Assembly (NCBI GenBank): GCA_023266695.1
Contig: JAHFPO010000062.1
Coordinates: 1-11,988 of the forward strand
DNA length: 11,988 bases
Source: Hyphomicrobiales bacterium
Lineage (GTDB): Bacteria; Pseudomonadota; Alphaproteobacteria; Rhizobiales; Xanthobacteraceae
Direction of reading: 5' to 3'
Positions 1 to 7,463 of the stretch are shown piece after piece (position 1 is the stretch's first letter; each line of letters opens with the position of its first letter). Both the position numbers and the translations under genes were made by a program. The notes beneath the pieces were generated by a model. The model searched no databases. It saw only the letters and a list, made by a program, of their open reading frames with translations, and had not been told where the DNA came from.

Positions 1-2703
1 CAATTCGAGCACGCCGCGCTTCAGCTCCTGACGAGTCTGTTCGAGCGAGCGCTGCACTTCGCCGGCAACCTCGCGCAATTCGTTGGAAGCTTCGGCGAAG
101 CGCTGATTGGCGTCGCGGAACAGCGCGTTCACCTCGTCCATGGTCTGGTCGTAGGCCGCCTTCAGGCTGAGGGCGGTGCGCTCGCGTTCCTCCTCGCTGG
201 AATTGCGCAACTGGTCGTAATGCTGGACGATCGTCTGACTCGACTGGGCCGTGGTGTCGGCCGCCAGCTTGGCGATCTCCTGCGCGCGCTCCACGGCCGA
301 GCCGAGCGAGTCCTGCAGGAGTCGGTTGAAGCGGATGAGACGCTCCTCGAGGTCGGAGGAGCGGTTGGTCAGCAACGCGGCGAATTTCTCGATCCCCTCG
401 CGGCGATCGGTGAGCGTCTGGTCGATGCGCCGGTGCGTCTCCTGCAGCGTTTCGGCCGCGCCGGCGATGAAGCGGCCCTGGTCCTCGAAGCGTTGGGTGA
501 GCGTGGAGACGTCGCGCAGCACGCCGGTCGTGATCTCGCGCAGATCGCTCACCTGGCCGTCCATGTGTTCGATCGACCCGCGCGTCGCCTTGACCGTCGT
601 CTCGAGCGCGTTCTGGAACGCCAACACGCGTTCGGTGACCGTGCCCTCGATCGGGCCGAGGTTGGACGTCACCCCGTCGAGCACCTGCTTCAAGAGGACG
701 TTCGCCTCGCCCAGCCGCTCGATCATCCCGGCGACATCGTTGAGCACGGCCTGGTGGGCGTTGGTGACCTCTTCCGCCCGCCCGACCAGGGTCTTGCTGA
801 CCTGCTCGGCGAGCCCGGTGAGGGTGCGCTCGACCTGGGCGGCGTCATTGCGCAACAGCAGGGTGACGCCTTCGACCTTGGCGCCGAGCGCGTCGGTGAC
901 GGCGATGCCCTTGGTCTCGATCGAGGTGGTGATGCCTTCGAGCTTGTTCGCCACCAGCTCCTCGAAGCGCCGGACGCGGCTATCGAGGTTCTCGGTGATC
1001 TCCAGCGACCGTTTACCGAGCGTCTGGTCGATCGCCTCGGCCCGGTCGGAGATCGTGACCGCGATCTCCTGTGCCTTACCGGCGAAATATTCGCCCATGC
1101 CGGCGACGCTCTTGTCGACCGCCTCGTTCGCGCTCTTGGCGCCGTCGGCAATGGTGCGCGCGAATTCGAGCGTGCGGTTCGCGAGCGTCTCGTTGAGACT
1201 CTGGGTGCGGGTGTCGAGCGTCTGCTCGATGCGTGCGATGCGCGCGTCGATCGATTCGGTCGTTTCCCGCATCTTCACCGTCACTTTCTCGTCGAAGCCG
1301 GTGAGGTTCATGCGGGTGTTTTCGTTGACGTAATTCACGGTCTGGGTGATCTGGTCGAGCAAGCCGGTGCCATAGACCTTGACGGTGGTGTCGAAGCCTT
1401 GCAGGCCATCGGTGATGCGGCGGGAAAGCGCGGTGGTTTCGGCCGTGACACGGTCGGCGATCTCGTTGCCGCGCTGGGCGATCGCATCCTCCGAGTTCTT
1501 GAGGCGCGCGGCCAGCACCTCGCGCACCGCGTCGCCCTTGGCGGCGATCGCGGCGGAAATCGTTTCCATCGACTCGTGCAGGGCCTCGGTCACCTTGGCG
1601 CTGCGAGCGCTCACCGCCTTGGCAACCTCGACGCCCACCCGGGTCAGTTTCTCGGTCGCCTCGTTGCTCTTGCCTTCGAACGATTCAACGACGATGTCGC
1701 CGGCGGAGATGAGGTTCGAACGCGCCATCTCGGACTTCGAGACGATCTGATTGGTCACCCGCTCGGTCGCCTCGGTGATGGTGGCGTTGATGCGTCCGCT
1801 GATGCCTTCGACGTCGAGCGTGAAGTTTTCGTGGGCGTCCGTGATCGCCTCGCGCAGGCGGGTGCCGTGGGAAACGACGGAATCGCGCGCGCTCTGCAGC
1901 TCCTCGACGAGATTGCGCACGCGGAGCTCGTTCTCGTCATAGGCGTGCTCGAGCGTCGAGATCTCGCTGCGCACCATGGTCTCCAATTCGGTCGCGCGCG
2001 CAATGGCGCGCTCGATGCCGTCGCCGAGCGCTGCGACCTCGCGCCGGATCGCCTGGCCGACACTGACGATGGCGTCCGTCGAAACTCCTTCCGGCTCGGC
2101 CAGCCGCACGGTCACTTCGGTCATGGCGCGGGCGATGTGACGCATCTCCTGCGTGCGACGGATCATGGCGGCGAGCAGGAACATGCCGGCCGCCGGCAGA
2201 ACGATGGCGGCGAAGAAGAACCAGAAGTTCGGTAGAGCGATGACGTCGCCGAGCCCCGCCGTCGCGGCGATGTTGGCCCCGACGCGGTGGAAGCCGACTA
2301 GGATTCCGATGATAAGCCAGAGCACCGATAGAGCGGTGGCGACATAGAACGGCGTAAACGAGGGCTTGTGGTGGAGGGCGGCGAGAATCTGGCCGACCGA
2401 CTGGCGGTCGTCATTGGCGGCCGCCGCGCGTTGCGCCGCAGTCTGGAGCCGCCGGGTCGGTCGCGGCTGATCGGCGAACAGCTCGTCGTCGGCCGTCGCG
2501 GGCGCTGACAAAGAAGCCTCGTCCGCAGGAGACGGTGAGGATGTCTGACGGGCGCCTTTTCGCGTCTCTGGCGCAGACGTCGAGCGGGGATCCGCCAACT
2601 GCGACTTCGCCGCCGCTCGTTCCTCGCCGATGTGGAGCGCTTCCTCGATCGCCGACAGCGCCGCCTGCGTCGGATCCTCGGTCAGCTTGGGATTTTTCGC
2701 CAT
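1..2703 (-). CDS. GPR-like polar growth ring protein (large membrane-anchored coiled-coil protein), 3' end beyond window
   Basis: An uninterrupted reading frame of 901 codons runs from ATG at 2703 off the left edge, so the C-terminus is missing. The first ~100 residues are polar and low in complexity, ending in an AAAANDDRQSVGQILAAL segment. Two hydrophobic stretches follow at about residues 119-138 (ALSVLWLIIGILVGF) and 160-181 (FWFFFAAIVLPAAGMFLLAA). From ~185 onward everything seen is heptad-like coiled coil, with many variants of an 'R..EIT..LD.R...' pattern and no enzyme motif. This plan of a short cytoplasmic N-terminus, two membrane segments and a very long apolipoprotein-like coiled coil matches the rhizobial Growth Pole Ring protein. 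GPR in Agrobacterium forms a ring at the growing pole and is needed for polar growth and rod shape. The assignment is from remembered family style and architecture, not a search. The Shine-Dalgarno is weak (GAGG 11 nt upstream). A generic coiled-coil membrane protein is the alternative. Confidence 0.75.
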   Translation of the reverse strand, partial: MAKNPKLTEDPTQAALSAIEEALHIGEERAAAKSQLADPRSTSAPETRKGARQTSSPSPADEASLSAPATADDELFADQPRPTRRLQTAAQRAAAANDDRQSVGQILAALHHKPSFTPFYVATALSVLWLIIGILVGFHRVGANIAATAGLGDVIALPNFWFFFAAIVLPAAGMFLLAAMIRRTQEMRHIARAMTEVTVRLAEPEGVSTDAIVSVGQAIRREVAALGDGIERAIARATELETMVRSEISTLEHAYDENELRVRNLVEELQSARDSVVSHGTRLREAITDAHENFTLDVEGISGRINATITEATERVTNQIVSKSEMARSNLISAGDIVVESFEGKSNEATEKLTRVGVEVAKAVSARSAKVTEALHESMETISAAIAAKGDAVREVLAARLKNSEDAIAQRGNEIADRVTAETTALSRRITDGLQGFDTTVKVYGTGLLDQITQTVNYVNENTRMNLTGFDEKVTVKMRETTESIDARIARIEQTLDTRTQSLNETLANRTLEFARTIADGAKSANEAVDKSVAGMGEYFAGKAQEIAVTISDRAEAIDQTLGKRSLEITENLDSRVRRFEELVANKLEGITTSIETKGIAVTDALGAKVEGVTLLLRNDAAQVERTLTGLAEQVSKTLVGRAEEVTNAHQAVLNDVAGMIERLGEANVLLKQVLDGVTSNLGPIEGTVTERVLAFQNALETTVKATRGSIEHMDGQVSDLREITTGVLRDVSTLTQRFEDQGRFIAGAAETLQETHRRIDQTLTDRREGIEKFAALLTNRSSDLEERLIRFNRLLQDSLGSAVERAQEIAKLAADTTAQSSQTIVQHYDQLRNSSEEERERTALSLKAAYDQTMDEVNALFRDANQRFAEASNELREVAGEVQRSLEQTRQELKRGVLEL

Positions 2704-2723
2704 GTTACTCGTCGCCTCGGTCC

Positions 2724-2735
2724 GTACTATAGTAC
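2724..2735. promoter_or_regulatory. 12-bp perfect palindrome upstream of the GPR-like gene
   Basis: GTACTATAGTAC is a perfect palindrome 20 bp upstream of the GPR-like start codon. Its TACTAT core also resembles a -10 hexamer on either strand, so it could be an operator, a -10 region, or both. Function is inferred from position only. Confidence 0.35.
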
Positions 2736-2783
2736 CATGATCGGCTGAACACCGCTCGGGCCGTAGATTGCGGACCGTCACCC

Positions 2784-2806
2784 ACCCCCTGAATGGATCA
2801 GGGGGT
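2784..2806. repeat. Intergenic hairpin (9-bp stem, 5-nt loop)
   Basis: ACCCCCTGA and TCAGGGGGT form a perfect 9-bp inverted repeat around ATGGA, in the divergent intergenic region between the GPR-like gene and the 107-aa gene. No T-run follows on either strand, so a rho-independent terminator is unlikely. It could be a protein-binding site or a structured leader. Confidence 0.4.
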
Positions 2807-2952
2807 CCCGCCGGATTCCGGCCAATACCGCACTTCCGGACCGCTTCTGCCCCGGGGCGACAGAGGGCCGGGACTTCGGTCCACTGCTCGGCTATCCTAT
2901 CCCGATCGAGCTGGTGAGGGGAACGCCGAACCTTCAAGCTTTCGAAACATCG

Positions 2953-2967
2953 TTAACGACTTGTTCA
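2953..2967 (+). promoter_or_regulatory. Possible CtrA-type site (TTAA-N7-TTCA)
   Basis: TTAA-CGACTTG-TTCA differs at one position from the CtrA consensus TTAA-N7-TTAA of cell-cycle-regulated alphaproteobacterial genes. It lies directly before the ATG of the 107-aa gene and ~250 bp from the GPR-like start. A chance match is possible. Confidence 0.25.
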
Positions 2968-2969
2968 CC

Positions 2970-3293
2970 ATGCGGGGCAAGGTGGCAGCAGGATCGGGTC
3001 GCAATGTGGCGCCTTCGGCACCCCCGCCGGAAGGCTCGGTCGGGATTACCCCCGCCCAGCACCGCTATCTCGCCCGTGGCCTCAAGGAATCCGGGGGAAA
3101 ACTCCCCCTGTTCGACGAGGATGGCCGCGAAATTCCCCGGCGCACCATCGAGGCCTGTGTTGCCCATGGCTGGGCCGAACCTTGGATCAGCAACCCGATC
3201 AAACCCGACTGGCTGGTGTGCCGGCTGACCGCGGCCGGCTACCGGGCGCTGGGCAAGGAACCGCCACGCAATCGTGGCCGTTCCGGGGCTTGA
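2970..3293 (+). CDS. Conserved hypothetical protein, possible small winged-helix fold
   Basis: A 107-residue soluble protein of unknown function. After a short Ala/Pro-rich N-terminus it has a compact segment: ITPAQHRYLARGL, then KLPLFDEDGREIPRRTI, IEACVAHGWAEPW, and NPIKPDWLVCRLTAAGYRAL. The ending 'L-C-R-L-T-x-A-G-Y-x-x-L' resembles the last helix and wing of MarR-like winged-helix proteins, and the 'TIEACVAHGW' helix is compatible with this, but no complete DNA-binding domain can be claimed. The frame stays open upstream to 2793. ATG at 2970 is chosen because the upstream part is Pro/Arg-rich and unlike coding sequence; no Shine-Dalgarno is evident, so the start is uncertain. It is followed 65 nt later by the Hpt gene on the same strand, and the two may be cotranscribed. 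Confidence 0.65.
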   Translation: MRGKVAAGSGRNVAPSAPPPEGSVGITPAQHRYLARGLKESGGKLPLFDEDGREIPRRTIEACVAHGWAEPWISNPIKPDWLVCRLTAAGYRALGKEPPRNRGRSGA

Positions 3294-3358
3294 GTCTCCG
3301 TTTACCTGAAGGGGCGACAATGCTGCCCGTGCGGTTCACCCGCGCCGGAGGCGTTGCG

Positions 3359-3733
3359 ATGGCGAAGAAGGCGACGGCGGCAACAGCGGAGGTCGAGGCG
3401 TCCGCGCGCGGGCCTTTCGACCTCGCTCATCTGGAGCGCGCGACCTTCGGCGACAGCGCGCTCACCCGCGAGGTGCTGGGTCTCTTCGACCGTCAAGCCG
3501 AACGGCTCCTCGACAAGATCGCGGCCGCGTCCGATCCGCGCGCACGGGGCGAGGCCGCCCACGCCCTCAAGGGCGCGGCGCGAGGCGTCGGCGCCCTCGC
3601 GCTCGCGCGGGCGGCCGAGGAGATCGAGGCAGTCGCCGACGATCCGGTCGCGCTCATCGCCGCGCTCGCCTGCCTGTCGGCCCGGGTCACCGAGGCGAGG
3701 CTCGCGCTCGCCCCGCTCATCGCGCGAAGCTGA
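3359..3733 (+). CDS. Hpt-domain phosphotransfer protein
   Basis: A 124-residue stand-alone histidine phosphotransfer (Hpt) protein. The key motif is AHALKGAARGVGA, with the probable phosphoacceptor His68 followed by the family's K-G-x-A-x-x-x-G. The flanking sequence is helical, as expected for the four-helix Hpt bundle: residues 20-58 before the motif and 75-120 after it. Such proteins shuttle phosphate between a hybrid histidine kinase and response regulators in the cytoplasm; no kinase or regulator lies in the window, so its partners are unknown. The start at 3359 has GGAGG 7 nt upstream. An in-frame ATG at 3320, with AAGGGG upstream, is an alternative that adds 13 residues. The gene sits close to a GPR-like pole-growth gene, which makes a cell-cycle or polarity phosphorelay attractive, but this is inference. 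Confidence 0.85.
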   Translation: MAKKATAATAEVEASARGPFDLAHLERATFGDSALTREVLGLFDRQAERLLDKIAAASDPRARGEAAHALKGAARGVGALALARAAEEIEAVADDPVALIAALACLSARVTEARLALAPLIARS

Positions 3734-3767
3734 ATCCTGCTCACAGGCTCGCCTTTCGCGCGGCGCA

Positions 3768-3777
3768 CCTATATAGG
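3768..3777 (+). promoter_or_regulatory. Possible -10 region / palindrome upstream of the ferredoxin gene
   Basis: CCTATATAGG is a perfect 10-bp palindrome 29 bp upstream of the ferredoxin ATG, in an otherwise GC-rich stretch. Its TATATA core could be a -10 element. No convincing -35 was found. Confidence 0.35.
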
Positions 3778-3806
3778 GGGCGTCCCCAAACGACGTTCTG
3801 CCCCCG

Positions 3807-4127
3807 ATGCCGAAGATCACCTATATCGACAAAGACGGGACCACGCGCACCGCCGAGGCCGAGATCGGTTCGACCGTGATGGAAACGGCGATCCGCAACA
3901 ACGTGCCCGGCATCGTCGCCGAGTGCGGCGGCGCCTGTTCCTGCGCCACCTGCCACGTCCATATCGACGCGGCGTGGGGCGCGATCGTCGGCCCGCCCTC
4001 GCCGATGGAGGAGGATATGCTCGACTTCGCTTTCGACGTGAAGCCGACCTCGCGGCTGTCCTGCCAGATCAAGGTGACGGACGCGCTCGACGGCTTGATC
4101 GTGCGCACGCCCGAGCAGCAGGGCTGA
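3807..4127 (+). CDS. [2Fe-2S] ferredoxin, adrenodoxin/putidaredoxin type
   Basis: A 106-residue electron carrier. Cluster ligands are C40-x5-C46-x2-C49 in ECGGACSCATC plus C86 in RLSCQI, the adrenodoxin-type spacing (C44 is an extra non-ligand cysteine). The N-terminus (MPKITYIDKDGTTRTAEAE) is the usual beta-grasp start, and 'EEDMLDFA' is the conserved acidic helix that docks to redox partners in this family. Length is normal. Relatives serve cytochrome P450s, Fe-S cluster assembly or ring-hydroxylating oxygenases. Here the next gene on the strand, 94 nt downstream, is a ferredoxin-NADP+ reductase, so NADPH is the likely electron source. The final acceptor is not in the window. The Isc-type Fdx is an alternative, but no isc genes are nearby. 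Confidence 0.93.
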   Translation: MPKITYIDKDGTTRTAEAEIGSTVMETAIRNNVPGIVAECGGACSCATCHVHIDAAWGAIVGPPSPMEEDMLDFAFDVKPTSRLSCQIKVTDALDGLIVRTPEQQG

Positions 4128-4161
4128 AATCATCACGCCAAATAGAGAGACAATTTATCGC

Positions 4162-4190
4162 CGTCCGGCCTCTTCCCGCCTTGCCGGACG
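4162..4190. repeat. Hairpin in the ferredoxin-reductase intergenic gap
   Basis: CGTCCGGC and GCCGGACG form an 8-bp stem with a 13-nt pyrimidine-rich loop between the ferredoxin and reductase genes. There is no T-tract, so it is more likely an mRNA stability or processing element than a terminator. Low certainty. Confidence 0.3.
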
Positions 4191-4221
4191 CGGTCTAAGC
4201 AATGGGTAGAAAGCCAGTATC

Positions 4222-5265
4222 ATGAACAAGCCTGCGCCTTCCCCGACGATCAAGACCGACGCCGTCATCATCGGCGCCGGCCCGGTCGGGCTGTTCGCCG
4301 TGTTCGAGCTCGGCCTCGTCGACGTCAAGGCCCATCTGGTCGACATCCTCGACCGGCCCGGCGGCCAATGCGCCGAGCTCTATCCGGAGAAGCCGATCTA
4401 CGACATTCCCGGCATCACGGTGATCAACGGCCAGGAGCTGGTCGACAAGCTGATGGAGCAGATCAAGCCGTTCGCGCCCGAATTCCATTTCGGCGAGCGG
4501 GTCGACGGCCTCGAGCGGCTCACCGGCGGCGGCTTCCGCCTCACCACCGATCAGGGTACCGCGCTCGAGGCCAAGCTCATCGTCATCGCGGCGGGCGGCG
4601 GCTCGTTCGAGCCGAAGAAGCCGCACGTTCCCGGCATTGACGCCTACGAGGGCAAGTCGGTGTTCTATTCGGTGCGCAAGGTCGACCAGTTCCGCGGCCG
4701 GCGCGTGCTGATCGTCGGCGGCGGCGATTCCGCCCTCGACTGGGTGCTCAGTCTCGCGCCGGTGGCGAGCCGCGTCAGTCTCATGCACCGGCGCGACGCC
4801 TTTCGCGCGGCGCCCGATTCCGTCCGCAAGATGAAGGAGCTGGTCGAAGCCGGCAAAATCGATTTCATGCTCGGCCAGATGGCCGCGCTCGAGGGCGAGG
4901 GCGGCAAGCTCGCGCGCGTGATCGCGCGGCGCGACGACAACTCGACCTTCACGATCGAGGCCGACGCGCTGATGCCGTTCTTCGGTCTCACCATGAAGCT
5001 CGGGCCGGTCGCCCAATGGGGCATCAATTTGCATGAGGAGCGCATCTCGGTCGATACCGCCAAGTTCGAGTCGAGCGAGCCCGGCATCTTCGCGGTCGGC
5101 GACATCAATTATTATCCGGGCAAGCTCAAGCTGATCCTCTCGGGCTTCCACGAAGCGGCGCTGATGGCGCAGGCGGCGCACGCGATCGTCCATCCCGACA
5201 AGAAGCTCATTTTTCAGTACACCACCACCTCGACCAGCCTGCACAAGAAGCTGGGCGTGAGCTGA
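4222..5265 (+). CDS. Ferredoxin-NADP+ reductase, thioredoxin-reductase-like type
   Basis: A 347-residue FAD enzyme that passes electrons between NADPH and ferredoxin. The FAD-binding Rossmann motif IIGAGPVG (GxGxxG at 18-23) is near the N-terminus. RPGGQCAELYPEKPIYDIPG (46-64) is typical of the YumC/Rhodopseudomonas FNR family. The second Rossmann motif is IVGGGDSALDW (about 164-174), followed by HRRD (189-192), which is suited to the NADPH 2'-phosphate. The FAD-closing IFAVGDI is at 289-295. The redox CxxC found in true thioredoxin reductases is absent, replaced by the GGGDSA region. The C-terminal extension ending in TTSTSLHKKLGV is also a family feature, where an aromatic residue and the tail cover the flavin. 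It lies downstream of a [2Fe-2S] ferredoxin, its natural partner, and converges with the MFS gene with only 10 nt between stops. The Shine-Dalgarno is weak. Confidence 0.93.
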   Translation: MNKPAPSPTIKTDAVIIGAGPVGLFAVFELGLVDVKAHLVDILDRPGGQCAELYPEKPIYDIPGITVINGQELVDKLMEQIKPFAPEFHFGERVDGLERLTGGGFRLTTDQGTALEAKLIVIAAGGGSFEPKKPHVPGIDAYEGKSVFYSVRKVDQFRGRRVLIVGGGDSALDWVLSLAPVASRVSLMHRRDAFRAAPDSVRKMKELVEAGKIDFMLGQMAALEGEGGKLARVIARRDDNSTFTIEADALMPFFGLTMKLGPVAQWGINLHEERISVDTAKFESSEPGIFAVGDINYYPGKLKLILSGFHEAALMAQAAHAIVHPDKKLIFQYTTTSTSLHKKLGVS

Positions 5266-5275
5266 AAGCGCCCCG

Positions 5276-6496
5276 TCACTCCGCCGCTTGCGGCGCCGGG
5301 GTGAGCACGGTCTCGCGGCCGGGCGCGGGGTCGAGCGGCACCAGGCGGGCGAGGACGAGGGAGACAGCCGCGAAGCCGGCGCCGATCAAGAACACCCAGT
5401 CGGGATGCAGTACCCATACCAGGCCGAGGCCGGCGGGGATGAACACCGCGGCGATGTGATTGATCGAGCCGCCGACGCCGGCGGTCGGCGCCATGTCGGC
5501 GGGATCGCCGATCTTCTGGAAATAGGTCTTGATGGCGATGCCGAGGGTGTAGGAGGTGCCGTCGACGATATAGAGACAGGCCGCGATCCACGGGCTCTCC
5601 ACCAGCGCATAGCCGATGAACACCCCGATCAGCAGCAAGTTCTCCCCGGTCATCGACCAGCGTTCGCCGAAGCGGGCAATGAGCGCGCCGAGTCTCGGCG
5701 CGAACAGCAAGTTGAACATGCAATTGACCAGGAACAGAAGCGCCACCTCGTGGACCGCGAACTTGAATTGCACCACCATCATGAAGCCGGCGAACACCGC
5801 GAAGATCTGCCGGCGCGCGCCCTGCATGAAGGTGAGCGCGTAATAGAGCCAGTAGCGGGATCTCAGCACCAGGTGCTTGCGCTGCGGGATTTCCTCCTTG
5901 AAGCGCGGGAACAACAGCCAGAGCGCGAGCGTGGCCGCGAGCGTGAGCCCGCCGGCGACGGCGAAGGCCGCCTCATAGCCGATGTCGAGGGTGCGGAAGC
6001 CGATGAACACCACCGCATAGGTCGCGAGCTGGGCGAGCGCGCCCGCCGCCACGATGCGCCCGAGCCAAACCGGCGCCTCGCGCTTGTCGAGCCACTGCAG
6101 CGCCAGCGATTGGCTCATGTTCTCGTAATAATGGAAGCCGAACGACATCACGAGCGTGGTGAGATAAAAGCCGGTGAGGCTGGTGAAGTGGCCGGTGACG
6201 GCGATGCCGGCGCCGAGCAACGCGAGCGCCAGGAGCGCGAAGGTCTGTTCGCGCAGGAACAACAGCCAGAAGACGGCGGTGAAGCCGAGCAGGCCGGGGA
6301 TCTCGCGGATCGACTGCTGGATGCCGATCTCGCGGCCGCTGGCGTGCACCACCTCGACCGCGAAATTATTGAGGAGCGTCCACCAGGCCGCGAACGAGAG
6401 CTGCATCGCGGCCGACGCGATCAGCAGGAATACGGCGGGCGAGCGCAAGCCGTAGACGCCGTGCGCGACCCCGGACGGTAGAATGCGGTGGAGCAT
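5276..6496 (-). CDS. MFS transporter of unknown substrate
   Basis: A 406-residue integral inner-membrane protein with about twelve hydrophobic segments, the normal size for the major facilitator superfamily. Features include the first-half segments VFLLIASAAMQLSFAAWWTL and GLLGFTAVFWLLFL, a charged central loop (FPRFKEEIPQRKHLVLRSR) dividing the two six-helix halves, and in the second half TYFQKIGDP followed by GGSINHIAAVFIPAGLGLVW. The substrate cannot be read from the sequence. The start at 6496 has only a weak GGAA 9 nt upstream. The gene follows padR and the DUF1127 gene on the same strand with a 71-nt gap. Control by the PadR regulator is therefore likely, since PadR proteins often govern neighbouring transporters, but this is inference. 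A separate promoter in the gap cannot be excluded. Confidence 0.85.
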   Translation of the reverse strand: MLHRILPSGVAHGVYGLRSPAVFLLIASAAMQLSFAAWWTLLNNFAVEVVHASGREIGIQQSIREIPGLLGFTAVFWLLFLREQTFALLALALLGAGIAVTGHFTSLTGFYLTTLVMSFGFHYYENMSQSLALQWLDKREAPVWLGRIVAAGALAQLATYAVVFIGFRTLDIGYEAAFAVAGGLTLAATLALWLLFPRFKEEIPQRKHLVLRSRYWLYYALTFMQGARRQIFAVFAGFMMVVQFKFAVHEVALLFLVNCMFNLLFAPRLGALIARFGERWSMTGENLLLIGVFIGYALVESPWIAACLYIVDGTSYTLGIAIKTYFQKIGDPADMAPTAGVGGSINHIAAVFIPAGLGLVWVLHPDWVFLIGAGFAAVSLVLARLVPLDPAPGRETVLTPAPQAAE

Positions 6497-6567
6497 GGGT
6501 GAAAGTTCCGGCGGCCTTTCTGCGCCCGTGTCCGTAGCGCGTCAATCGGTGGCTACAGGCGCGGGGA

Positions 6568-6810
6568 TCATTTCTTCCAGAACGGCTTCTCGGCCTCGGC
6601 GAGGGCGTCGCAGCGGGTGCGGCCGATGTCGGCGAGCGTGCGGTCGTCGAGGGAAAGCAGCTCACGCCGCTCGCGGTCGCGGATATAGATCGCGCGAAGG
6701 GCGGCGAACCAGCGGCGGTACCAGACGACTCTATTCTCGCCGCCGACCGCGCGGGCGGCCGGCGCCGGAGCGAGCACGGCCTTGGCGGAACAATTTCTTG
6801 CGTGGGCCAT
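6568..6810 (-). CDS. DUF1127 (YjiS-like) small protein
   Basis: An 80-residue protein whose C-terminal half carries the DUF1127 signature: an Arg-rich helix (RDRERRELLSLDDRTLADIG) followed by TRCDALAEAEKPFWKK, ending in the typical 'PFW' motif. DUF1127 proteins are abundant in Rhizobiales; some studied members act in RNA binding, phosphate or stress responses, but none defines a role here. The N-terminal ~30 residues are Ala-rich and not conserved in style. Start choice is firm: GGAGGTGA overlaps the stop of padR (TGA at 6816-6814), and the ATG comes 4 nt after that stop. Translational coupling to padR is therefore likely, and the gene sits between the regulator and the MFS transporter. Confidence 0.88.
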   Translation of the reverse strand: MAHARNCSAKAVLAPAPAARAVGGENRVVWYRRWFAALRAIYIRDRERRELLSLDDRTLADIGRTRCDALAEAEKPFWKK

Positions 6811-6813
6811 CGC

Positions 6814-7449
6814 TCACCTCCGGCGCAGTTCGGCGGCGGCGCGTTCGATCGCCGCGATGACGCGCACGTTGGCGTCGCGGTCGTGGCTGAGAAGCTCGCG
6901 CGCCGCTTCGCTCAGATCGGTGAACGCGCCGCGGACCGAACGGGGCATCGAAGCATCGCCGCTTTCCGCCGCGTCGTCGCTTTCGTGGCGGCGCATGCGC
7001 GCAACCCGCTCGCCGAAAGCGTCCAGGCGCTCGAGCACGGCGTCGGCAAGAGCGCGGTTCGCCTCGAGATAGGCGCGGCCTTCGTCGGTGATGGCGTAGA
7101 GCTTCTTCACTCCTTCCGCTTGCACGGTGACGTAGTCGACGTCCTCGAGATAGGTGAGGGTGGGATAGATGATGCCGGGGCTCGGGCTGTACCAGCCGGC
7201 GGTCTTCTCCTCGATCAGCTTGATGATCTCATAGCCGTGGCGCGGCTGCTCGGCGATCAGCGCGAGCGCGATCAGCCGCAGGTCGCCGTGCGCCAGCATG
7301 CGGCCGGCGCGCATCATGTCGTCGCCGTCCGTACCGTGACGGCCGCGGCGACCGCCGCCGCCGAAGCCGCGGAACCGGCCGCGCCGGTGACGGCCGCCGG
7401 CGGCCCATTTGCCCGCGAAGGGCGATTCGTGATGTTGCATTCCAAACAT
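6814..7449 (-). CDS. PadR-family transcriptional regulator
   Basis: A 211-residue DNA-binding regulator. Residues ~12-45 are Gly/Arg/His-rich (GRHRRGRFRGFGGGGRRGRH), a known style in one PadR subgroup. The winged-helix domain spans ~48-125: LRLIALALIAEQPRHGYEII, then the recognition region SPSPGIIYPTLTYLED, then the wing YVTVQAEGVKKLYAITDEG. The C-terminal ~85 residues are helical and probably form the dimer or ligand-sensing part. PadR proteins are repressors often released by phenolics or drugs; the inducer here is unknown. ATG at 7449 is chosen over an upstream in-frame ATG (7488) because GGAG sits 6 nt before it and the extra 13 codons would lie inside the operator. The gene is upstream of, and coupled to, the DUF1127 gene, with the MFS gene next. 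Confidence 0.92.
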   Translation of the reverse strand: MFGMQHHESPFAGKWAAGGRHRRGRFRGFGGGGRRGRHGTDGDDMMRAGRMLAHGDLRLIALALIAEQPRHGYEIIKLIEEKTAGWYSPSPGIIYPTLTYLEDVDYVTVQAEGVKKLYAITDEGRAYLEANRALADAVLERLDAFGERVARMRRHESDDAAESGDASMPRSVRGAFTDLSEAARELLSHDRDANVRVIAAIERAAAELRRR

Positions 7450-7463
7450 GGTAGCTCCTAATG

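Noticed and set aside
220..2235. A 671-codon plus-strand reading frame opposite the GPR-like gene
   Set aside because: It is the antisense of a GC-rich coiled-coil gene and is rich in Arg, Asp, Gly and Leu with no domain; the minus frame has membrane segments and family features.
2793..2969. N-terminal extension of the 107-aa protein to an upstream ATG at 2793
   Set aside because: The extension runs through the intergenic hairpin and CtrA-like site and has Pro/Arg/Gly-rich non-family sequence.
4162..4190. Hairpin between the ferredoxin and reductase genes read as a terminator
   Set aside because: There is no T-run after the stem on either strand, and the two genes are functionally linked.
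4195..5244. A 349-codon minus-strand reading frame opposite the ferredoxin-NADP+ reductase gene
   Set aside because: The plus frame has complete FAD and NADP motifs; the antisense frame has none.
5288..6481. A 397-codon plus-strand reading frame opposite the MFS gene
   Set aside because: It is highly charged (Glu, Arg, His, Asp) low-complexity sequence, as expected from reading a hydrophobic membrane protein gene in antisense.
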